A DNA stretch of 6,039 bases, taken from NCBI GenBank assembly GCA_038224615.1, contig JBBRFH010000217.1:1-6039 (forward strand). Direction: 5' to 3'. The notes below the pieces were generated by a model, which saw only the letters and a list, made by a program, of their open reading frames with translations, was not told the origin of the DNA and did not search any database. This stretch comes from JBBRFH01 sp038224615. Its GTDB lineage: Bacteria; Planctomycetota; Phycisphaerae; Tepidisphaerales; Tepidisphaeraceae. Both the position numbers and the translations under genes were made by a program. Position 1 is the stretch's first letter. Each line of letters starts with the position of its first letter. Below, one piece after another: positions 1-4,824 of this stretch.

Positions 1-1
1 G

Positions 2-1213
2 ATTGATCCGCTCGGTCGGCCGCTCGACGGCGCGGGGCCTGTCGACACCCAGCATCGCCTGCCGATCGAGCGTCCGGCGGCTCCGATCATGGAGCGATCG
101 CCGGTCACCGTTCCACTGCAAACCGGCTGGAAGGTCGTCGATGCCCTGATCCCGATCGGCCGCGGGCAGCGTGAACTGATCCTCGGCGATCGCCAGACCG
201 GTAAGTCAACCATCGCGATCGACACCATCCTGAATCAGCAGGGCAAAGACGTGGTTTGCGTCTACTGCGCCATCGGCCAGCGCTCCGCCGCCGTTGCCAA
301 AGCCATTGCGAAGCTGCGCGAGGCGGACGCGATGGCGTATACCGTCGTTGTCGTCGCCGAGGGGAACGACGCCCCCGGACTTGAATACATCACGCCCTAC
401 GCCGCGACGACCATCGCCGAGTTCTTCATGGAGGCCGGCCGCGACGTGCTGATCGTTTACGACGACCTCACCCAGCACGCCCGCGCCTATCGCGAGCTGT
501 CCCTGCTGCTCCGTCGCCCGCCCGGCCGAGAAGCGTTTCCCGGCGACATCTTTTACATCCACTCCCGGCTGCTCGAACGCGCCACTCACCTTAGTGAAGA
601 TCGCGGCAACGGCTCCCTCACTGCACTGCCCATTATCGAAACCGAGGCGCAGAACATTTCCGCGTACAACCCGACCAATCTGATCTCGATCACCGACGGG
701 CAAATCTACCTGTCGCCGACACTGTTTGAAGCCGGCGTGCTGCCTGCGGTGGACGTCGGCAAATCCGTGTCGCGCGTCGGCGGCAAAGCGCAGCGGGCGG
801 CGTATCGCGCCGTGGCGGGCGATCTGAAACTCTCCTACGCGCAGTTTGAAGAACTGGAAACCTTCGCCCGCTTCGGCGCACGCCTCGACGACGCGACCCG
901 CAAGAGCATCGAGCATGGTCGCCGCATTCGCGCCTGTCTGAAGCAAGCCGAATCATCGCCGGTGCCCGTGCCCGAGCAGATCGCCGTGCTCATGGGGCTG
1001 ACGGCCGGGCTGTTTGATCCGATCGCGATCGAAAAAATGCCCGACGCCGAAATGGCGGTCCGCAACGCCGCAGGCAATATCCCCGCAGACGTCTCCGCTC
1101 GATTCGAGACCGCGGCGAAGCTCAGCGACGACGATCGCCAGGCGGTGACTGATATCGCCCGCGCGGCGCTCGCCTCATTTGTGCCGGCCAAACCTGCCAA
1201 GAAGGACAAATGA
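2..1213 (+). CDS. atpA: F1F0 ATPase alpha subunit, alternate N-type (5' truncated)
   Basis: Alpha subunit of the F1 head of a rotary ATPase. It binds nucleotide non-catalytically and supplies the arginine finger to the beta subunit. The reading frame is open from base 2 through the first internal ATG (89), and the residues before that ATG (IDPLGRPLDGAGP) already match the family, so the gene starts outside the window. About 100 N-terminal residues are missing and 403 codons are present. The P-loop GDRQTGKST lies at 185-211. The signature YDDLTQHARAYRELSLLLRR and the following PPGREAFPGD are intact. The arginine finger in SVSRVGGKAQ is at 773-775. Wording such as EGNDAPGLEY and DVGKSVSRVGGKAQ matches alternate N-ATPase alphas as I know them, not the housekeeping type. 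The C-terminus is Lys-rich (PAKPAKKDK). The stop overlaps the atpG start (ATGA). Na+ rather than H+ coupling is possible but cannot be read from alpha. Confidence 0.97.
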   Translation: MDPLGRPLDGAGPVDTQHRLPIERPAAPIMERSPVTVPLQTGWKVVDALIPIGRGQRELILGDRQTGKSTIAIDTILNQQGKDVVCVYCAIGQRSAAVAKAIAKLREADAMAYTVVVVAEGNDAPGLEYITPYAATTIAEFFMEAGRDVLIVYDDLTQHARAYRELSLLLRRPPGREAFPGDIFYIHSRLLERATHLSEDRGNGSLTALPIIETEAQNISAYNPTNLISITDGQIYLSPTLFEAGVLPAVDVGKSVSRVGGKAQRAAYRAVAGDLKLSYAQFEELETFARFGARLDDATRKSIEHGRRIRACLKQAESSPVPVPEQIAVLMGLTAGLFDPIAIEKMPDAEMAVRNAAGNIPADVSARFETAAKLSDDDRQAVTDIARAALASFVPAKPAKKDK

Positions 1214-2106
1214 GTGATTCTGCTGCGAGCCTGGCCCGACAGATCGGTAGCGCCGGCGATCTCCAATCGGTCGTGCGCACCATGAAAGCGGTTGCCGCTT
1301 CGAGCATCGGGCAATACGAACGCTCAGTGCTGGCACTGGCGGACTACAGCCGTACCGTTGAACTGGGACTCAGCGTCTGCCTCCGGGCGAGCGACCGACC
1401 GACAGCCGTTGCGATGACAAACCATGCGAAGCGCGACGAGGCGATCGGAGCCATTATTTTCGGCTCCGATCAGGGACTCGTCGGTCAGTTCAACGAAGTG
1501 GTTGCCGACTTTGCCGAGAAGACGCTGGCGGCGGCTGCGGGAAAGACAGTCGAAGTCTGGGCCGTCGGCGAACGCGTCCACGCCCGACTCGTTGATGCCG
1601 GCGTGCCGGTGGTCGGCCTCTTCAGCGTCCCCAACTCGGTGACGGGCATTGCAGCGCTCGTGGGAAAGATTCAGATCGAAAGCGAGGCCCGCCGGGCCGC
1701 CAGTGAATACTCGGGCGTCTATGTGATCCACAACCGTCCGAAGACCGGCGCACTCTATGAGCCGGTCAGCCAGCGGCTGATTCCACTCGACGCCCAATGG
1801 GAAGCGAATCTCGCCAAGCGCCCGTGGCCGACGCCAGTTCTGCCACAAGTCATCGGCGACACCGAATCCGCATTGCGACTGATGATTCGCGAATACCTCT
1901 TCATCTCGCTTTTTCAGGCCTGTGCCGAATCGCTCGCCAGCGAAAACGCCAGCCGACTCGCCGCGATGCAGCGAGCGGATAAGAACATCGACGAGCTGAT
2001 GACTCACCTGAACGAAACATACCACCGCCTGCGTCAAAGCGGGATCGACGAAGAATTGTTCGACGTCATCTCCGGCTTCGAGGCCCTGAATGCAACGCGC
2101 AAATGA
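1210..2106 (+). CDS. atpG: F1F0 ATPase gamma subunit, alternate N-type
   Basis: Gamma subunit, the central rotor shaft of F1 that couples c-ring rotation to catalysis in the alpha3-beta3 head. The protein is 298 aa, normal for the family. The N-terminal helix (about residues 8-45, ARQIGSAGDLQSVVRTMKAV) is the coiled-coil arm. GSDQGLVGQFN at 85-95 corresponds to GSDRGLCGGFN of standard gammas. The C-terminal helix SLASENASRLAAMQRADKNI (241-260) is the conserved second arm. The DLQSVV/TMKA start and the LFDVISGFEAL end (283-293) match the N-ATPase version. ATG 1210 overlaps the atpA stop in ATGA, and GAAGGA (1201-1206) lies closely upstream, so translational coupling is likely. No further ATPase gene follows, as expected where gamma is last in N-ATPase operons. 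This makes a duplicate housekeeping cluster unlikely here. Confidence 0.95.
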   Translation: MSDSAASLARQIGSAGDLQSVVRTMKAVAASSIGQYERSVLALADYSRTVELGLSVCLRASDRPTAVAMTNHAKRDEAIGAIIFGSDQGLVGQFNEVVADFAEKTLAAAAGKTVEVWAVGERVHARLVDAGVPVVGLFSVPNSVTGIAALVGKIQIESEARRAASEYSGVYVIHNRPKTGALYEPVSQRLIPLDAQWEANLAKRPWPTPVLPQVIGDTESALRLMIREYLFISLFQACAESLASENASRLAAMQRADKNIDELMTHLNETYHRLRQSGIDEELFDVISGFEALNATRK

Positions 2107-2168
2107 GACGAGCACACCAACGCACAATCGCATTCACGCCGCCGTCAACAAGGGCGTTGGATCGGGGT

Positions 2169-2198
2169 CTGACGTCGCGAATTCGCGTCGAAGGTCAG
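2169..2198 (+). repeat. Two-tier hairpin with palindromic core
   Basis: CTGAC (2169-2173) can pair with GTCAG (2194-2198). Inside it, CGCG (2176-2179) pairs with CGCG (2184-2187) around an AATT loop. The core CGCGAATTCGCG is a perfect 12-base palindrome, so at the DNA level it could equally be a binding site for a dimeric regulator. No T-run follows, so it is not a standard terminator. The function is unknown. Confidence 0.45.
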
Positions 2199-2215
2199 GC
2201 ATGACGGCGAGCCTG
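2196..2215 (+). repeat. Inverted repeat just upstream of the aldolase ribosome binding site
   Basis: CAGGC (2196-2200) is complementary to GCCTG (2211-2215) with a 10-base loop. Three bases (2196-2198) are shared with the right arm of the preceding hairpin, so in RNA the two stems exclude each other. The stem ends seven bases before the GGAG ribosome binding site. That makes an influence on translation possible, but stems of five pairs can arise by chance. Confidence 0.35.
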
Positions 2216-2221
2216 CCCATT

Positions 2222-2225
2222 GGAG
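2222..2225 (+). promoter_or_regulatory. Ribosome binding site of the aldolase gene
   Basis: GGAG lies nine bases before ATG 2235. It decides the start: the in-frame TTG at 2220 overlaps this Shine-Dalgarno element and has none of its own, and family members begin close to residue 1 as set here. Confidence 0.75.
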
Positions 2226-2234
2226 ACACATGAT

Positions 2235-3254
2235 ATGAGCACACAACAACTGATCGACACCGCGGGCCTGATGGTGGCTGAGGGCAAGGGCCTGCTGGCG
2301 ATGGACGAGAGTACGCCGACGTGTGATAAGCGATTTAAGGCGTTGGGCATCTCGACGACCGTTGAATCGCGCCGGGCGTACCGTGAGTTGATCGTCACCA
2401 CGCCGGAACTAAGGCGGTGGATCAGTGGCGTCATTCTGTACGATGAAACCATTCGCCAGGCGACCGCGGCGGGCGTGCCGTTCCTGAAAGTGATCACGGA
2501 CGCAGGCATTATCCCCGGGATCAAGGTCGATGCCGGTGCGAAGGCGTTGGCCGGTCATGCGGGCGAAAAAATTACTGAAGGCCTCGACGGTCTGCGTGAG
2601 CGACTCGCCGAGTATCGCGGCATGGGCGCGCGGTTCGCCAAGTGGCGGGCGGTGATCGCGGTTGGCGACGGAATTCCCAGCCGAGGTTGCATCGACGCCA
2701 ACGCGCACGCGCTGGCGCGGTACGCGGCGTTGTGTCAGGAAGTGGGCATCGTCCCGATCGTCGAGCCGGAAGTGCTGATGGCAGGAACGCACACGCTGGA
2801 GGAATGTCGCGAGGCGACCGAAGTCACGCTGCACGCGGTATTCGCCGAGTTGATCGCGCAGCGCGTGTTGCTTGAGGGCATGATCCTCAAGCCCAACATG
2901 GTGCTGCCAGGCGTGAAGTGCGCCGACCAGAGTTCGCTTGAAGCCATCGCCGACGCAACCGTACACTCCCTGCTGCGCACTGTTCCGGCGGCGGTTACGG
3001 GCATCGCGTTCCTCTCCGGCGGACAGGCGGCGGAACTGGCGTCGCAGCGATTGAACGCGATGCACATGCGGTTTGCGGCGCGGTTGCCATGGGAGTTGAC
3101 GTTCTCATTCTCGCGGGCAATTCAGCAGCCGGCGATGGAACTCTGGAAGGGTCAATCGTCGAACGTTGCCGCCGCGCAACGGGCGTTGGCCCACCGCGCG
3201 CACTGCAACGCGGCGGCCCGGAGTGGGGAGTACAATGCCGAACGTGGCGTCTGA
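2235..3254 (+). CDS. fba: Class I fructose-bisphosphate aldolase (eukaryotic-type fold family)
   Basis: Cytosolic Schiff-base aldolase. It reversibly cleaves fructose-1,6-bisphosphate to glyceraldehyde-3-phosphate and dihydroxyacetone phosphate. Family members also condense erythrose-4-phosphate with DHAP to sedoheptulose-1,7-bisphosphate. The protein is 339 aa from ATG 2235. Catalytic residues of rabbit aldolase are recognisable: Asp24 in AMDEST (D33), Lys97 in GIKVD (K107), Lys136 in FAKWR (K146), Glu177 in IVEPE (E187), and the Schiff-base Lys219 in ILKPNM (K229), whose codon is at 2889-2891. FLSGGQ and TFSFSRAIQQ form the phosphate-binding end. The C-terminus is shorter than in animal enzymes and lacks the terminal tyrosine tail. 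It ends ARSGEYNAERGV, like other bacterial members. It is not the E. coli FbaB/DhnA type nor a metal-dependent class II enzyme. It leads a probable operon with the phosphatase 47 bases downstream. Confidence 0.95.
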   Translation: MSTQQLIDTAGLMVAEGKGLLAMDESTPTCDKRFKALGISTTVESRRAYRELIVTTPELRRWISGVILYDETIRQATAAGVPFLKVITDAGIIPGIKVDAGAKALAGHAGEKITEGLDGLRERLAEYRGMGARFAKWRAVIAVGDGIPSRGCIDANAHALARYAALCQEVGIVPIVEPEVLMAGTHTLEECREATEVTLHAVFAELIAQRVLLEGMILKPNMVLPGVKCADQSSLEAIADATVHSLLRTVPAAVTGIAFLSGGQAAELASQRLNAMHMRFAARLPWELTFSFSRAIQQPAMELWKGQSSNVAAAQRALAHRAHCNAAARSGEYNAERGV

Positions 3255-3257
3255 ACG

Positions 3258-3277
3258 GGTCGAGCAGTGGTTCGACC
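3258..3277 (+). repeat. Intergenic hairpin between aldolase and phosphatase genes
   Basis: GGTCGAGC (3258-3265) pairs with GTTCGACC (3270-3277) over eight pairs, one of them G-T, around an AGTG loop. It fills much of the 47-base gap. No T-run follows, so it is not a typical intrinsic terminator. It could be an RNA-processing or stability element that sets different levels for aldolase and the downstream genes. Confidence 0.5.
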
Positions 3278-3289
3278 GATCGCCGAGTC

Positions 3290-3293
3290 AGGA
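3290..3293 (+). promoter_or_regulatory. Ribosome binding site of the histidine phosphatase gene
   Basis: AGGA lies eight bases before ATG 3302. This spacing favours ATG 3302 over the in-frame ATG at 3293, which overlaps the element itself. Confidence 0.6.
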
Positions 3294-3301
3294 TGCATGA
3301 C

Positions 3302-3937
3302 ATGGCCTCACCTCACGCCACCCAACTGCCGCGGCTATTTCTCATTCGCCACGGGGATACCGAATGGAGTGATTCGCACCGACACACCGGCCTCACCGAC
3401 ATTCCCCTGACCGCAGCGGGCGAGGTACACGCCGTACGGCTGGGCGAGCGACTCAGATCCGAAACATTCTTGCGCGTCTTTACAAGCCCGCTGATTCGGG
3501 CGCGGCGCACCTGTGATCTCGCCGGGTTTGGCGCGCGGGCGGACACGGCTGATGACCTCGTCGAATGGGATTACGGCACCCATGAGGGAAAGACGACCGT
3601 GGAAATCCATGCCGAACAGCCCGATTGGGAGCTATTTCGCGATGGCGCGCCCGGTGGCGAATCGCCGGCGCAGGTCGCGGCGCGGGCGGATCACTTTCTG
3701 TCGCTGGTTCGGCCGATCGACGGCGATGCCGTCGCGTTTTCGAGCGGCCACATCATCCGCATGATCGCGGCGCGGTGGCTTGGCCTCGAACCCCACGACG
3801 CGCGCGGCTTCTACACCGCGACCGCAAGCGTCGGCATCCTCGGCACCGAGCACAATCGCGACGAAACGGTGATTCTGTTGTGGAACGACACCGCAGCGGT
3901 GTCTAAAAAACATGCAAGCGAAGGGAAGGCACTGTGA
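3302..3937 (+). CDS. Histidine phosphatase family protein, Shb17 (sedoheptulose bisphosphatase)-like
   Basis: A 211-aa cytosolic member of the phosphoglycerate-mutase-like superfamily, which works through a phospho-histidine intermediate. The RHG motif LIRHGDTEW gives Arg16 and nucleophile His17. FTSPLIRARRT (60-70) supplies the second arginine (Arg66). EWDYGTHEG (88-96) holds the proton-donor Glu88. Segments TGLTDIPLT, EWDYG.HEG, RDGAPGGES and RWLGLEP run parallel to yeast Shb17, a sedoheptulose-1,7-bisphosphatase, which points to a sugar bisphosphate substrate. The adjacent aldolase, able to make that substrate, supports this. Odd: the second catalytic His, normally in an AHGH motif, appears as SSGH (147-150), so Ser148 sits where His is expected. 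The ATG at 3302 has an AGGA element; the longer open frame back into the aldolase gene is not credible. The stop overlaps the ppk2 GTG start. The substrate is inferred; a general phosphatase or mutase remains possible. Confidence 0.88.
   Translation: MASPHATQLPRLFLIRHGDTEWSDSHRHTGLTDIPLTAAGEVHAVRLGERLRSETFLRVFTSPLIRARRTCDLAGFGARADTADDLVEWDYGTHEGKTTVEIHAEQPDWELFRDGAPGGESPAQVAARADHFLSLVRPIDGDAVAFSSGHIIRMIAARWLGLEPHDARGFYTATASVGILGTEHNRDETVILLWNDTAAVSKKHASEGKAL
3921..3929 (+). promoter_or_regulatory. Ribosome binding site of ppk2 inside the phosphatase gene
   Basis: The purine tract AAGGGAAGG is the strongest Shine-Dalgarno-like run near any start in the window. Its GGG lies eight bases before GTG 3934. 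It supports the GTG as the real start and independent re-initiation at the GTGA overlap. Confidence 0.65.
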
Positions 3938-4815
3938 ACATCGATACCAAGCAGTTTCGCGTCAAGGCGGGTGAAAAGATCGACCTCGATCAGTGGCCGA
4001 CCGATGTGAAGCCCGTCTACAAGTCAAAGAAGCACTATCACAAGTTGCTTGAGTCCCATGTCGAATCGTTGAGTGAGCTGCAGAGGCTGCATTACGCGTC
4101 GAACCGATACGCGCTGCTGCTGATCTTCCAGGCGATGGACGCGGCTGGAAAAGACGGCGCGATCCGGCACGTTATGTCGGGCGTGAATCCGCAGGGCTGC
4201 CAGGTTTTCAGCTTCAAGCAGCCGAGCACGAACGAACTCGAGCACGATTTCCTGTGGCGCACCAATCGCTGCCTGCCCGAGCGTGGGCGGATTGGGATTT
4301 TCAATCGCTCGTACTACGAAGAAGTTTTGGTCGTCCGCGTCCACCCCGAAGCCCTGGCCATGCAAAACCTGCCGATTCCGCTGCTCGACGACAAGTCGAT
4401 CTGGGAGGGTCGCTATCGCTCGATCGTCGATTCCGAAGCGCATCTGCATCGCAATGGCACGCGTGTGATCAAATTTTTCCTGCACCTGTCGAAGGACGAG
4501 CAGCGGAAACGATTTCTCGATCGCATCGACGAGCCTGAGAAGAACTGGAAGTTCGGCGAGGCCGACCTGCATGAACGCAAGTACTGGAAGCAGTACATGT
4601 CGGCGTACGCGGAATGCTTGAGCGCGACCAGCTCTGAACACGCGCCGTGGTACATCGTGCCGGCCGACGACAAAAAGAACGCGCGGCTCGTGGTCTCACG
4701 GATCATTCTCGACGCGCTGGACGAGCTGAAGATGGCGTATCCGAAGACGACCCCCAAGCGCCGCCGAGAACTGCAGGCGATTCGCAAGACGCTCGCCCAC
4801 AAGTCACCGAAATAG
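3934..4815 (+). CDS. ppk2: PPK2-family polyphosphate:nucleotide phosphotransferase, class III-like
   Basis: Transfers phosphate from inorganic polyphosphate to nucleotides (ADP to ATP, possibly AMP to ADP) in the cytosol. The protein is 293 aa, a single PPK2 domain of the P-loop kinase fold. The N-terminal stretch RVKAGEKIDLDQWPTD is typical of the family. Walker A is QAMDAAGKDG (66-75) with Lys73. The lid/Walker B region has IFNRSYYEEVLVVRVHPE (122-139). Asn124 in FNRS matches class III enzymes such as that of Meiothermus ruber, where class I and II usually have FDRSWYNR. KFFLHLSKDEQRKRF and SSEHAPWYIVPADDKKNAR complete the core. The tail is basic (PKRRRELQAIRKTLAHKSPK). The start is GTG at 3934 with a strong Shine-Dalgarno run, in a 4-base overlap with the phosphatase stop; no ATG lies nearby. 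Class and nucleotide range are inferred from motifs, not proven. Confidence 0.95.
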   Translation: MNIDTKQFRVKAGEKIDLDQWPTDVKPVYKSKKHYHKLLESHVESLSELQRLHYASNRYALLLIFQAMDAAGKDGAIRHVMSGVNPQGCQVFSFKQPSTNELEHDFLWRTNRCLPERGRIGIFNRSYYEEVLVVRVHPEALAMQNLPIPLLDDKSIWEGRYRSIVDSEAHLHRNGTRVIKFFLHLSKDEQRKRFLDRIDEPEKNWKFGEADLHERKYWKQYMSAYAECLSATSSEHAPWYIVPADDKKNARLVVSRIILDALDELKMAYPKTTPKRRRELQAIRKTLAHKSPK

Positions 4816-4824
4816 GTTCATCCG

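Larger units (their letters stand above)
2107..2234. other. Intergenic spacer between atpG and the aldolase gene
   Basis: This 128-base spacer is the only sizeable non-coding stretch in the window. I see no convincing -35/-10 pair and no hairpin followed by a T-run, so neither a sigma-70 promoter nor an intrinsic terminator can be claimed. Its right half contains overlapping inverted repeats, including the perfect palindrome CGCGAATTCGCG at 2176-2187, listed separately. It plausibly separates the ATPase operon from the metabolic genes, but read-through cannot be excluded. Confidence 0.6.

Noticed and set aside
94..101. GCGATCGC (HIP1) as evidence for a cyanobacterium
   Set aside because: Only three copies occur in 6 kb, and they fit the general CGATCG excess; gene content does not specifically indicate cyanobacteria.
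206..946. Long minus-strand open frame (246 codons) opposite atpA
   Set aside because: It lies wholly antisense to conserved alpha-subunit codons, its protein resembles no family I know, and such frames are common opposite GC-rich genes.
1324..2133. Long minus-strand open frame (269 codons) opposite atpG
   Set aside because: It mirrors the gamma subunit codons, has no recognisable domain and no plausible ribosome binding site.
2179..2184. EcoRI site within CGCGAATTCGCG as a sign of a cloning junction
   Set aside because: Another GAATTC occurs inside the aldolase gene (near 2671), and the flanking genes are coherent in order and composition, so a natural sequence is more likely.
2103..2204. 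A 33-codon open frame starting in an ATGA overlap with the atpG stop
   Set aside because: It has no Shine-Dalgarno element, no recognisable sequence, and covers the inverted repeats; probably chance.
2409..3065. Minus-strand open frame opposite the aldolase
   Set aside because: Low-complexity Arg/His-rich translation, typical of a shadow of a GC-rich gene.
3089..3301. Extending the phosphatase upstream into the aldolase gene
   Set aside because: The extension overlaps conserved aldolase C-terminal codons, and the phosphatase family begins shortly before the RHG motif, matching ATG 3302.
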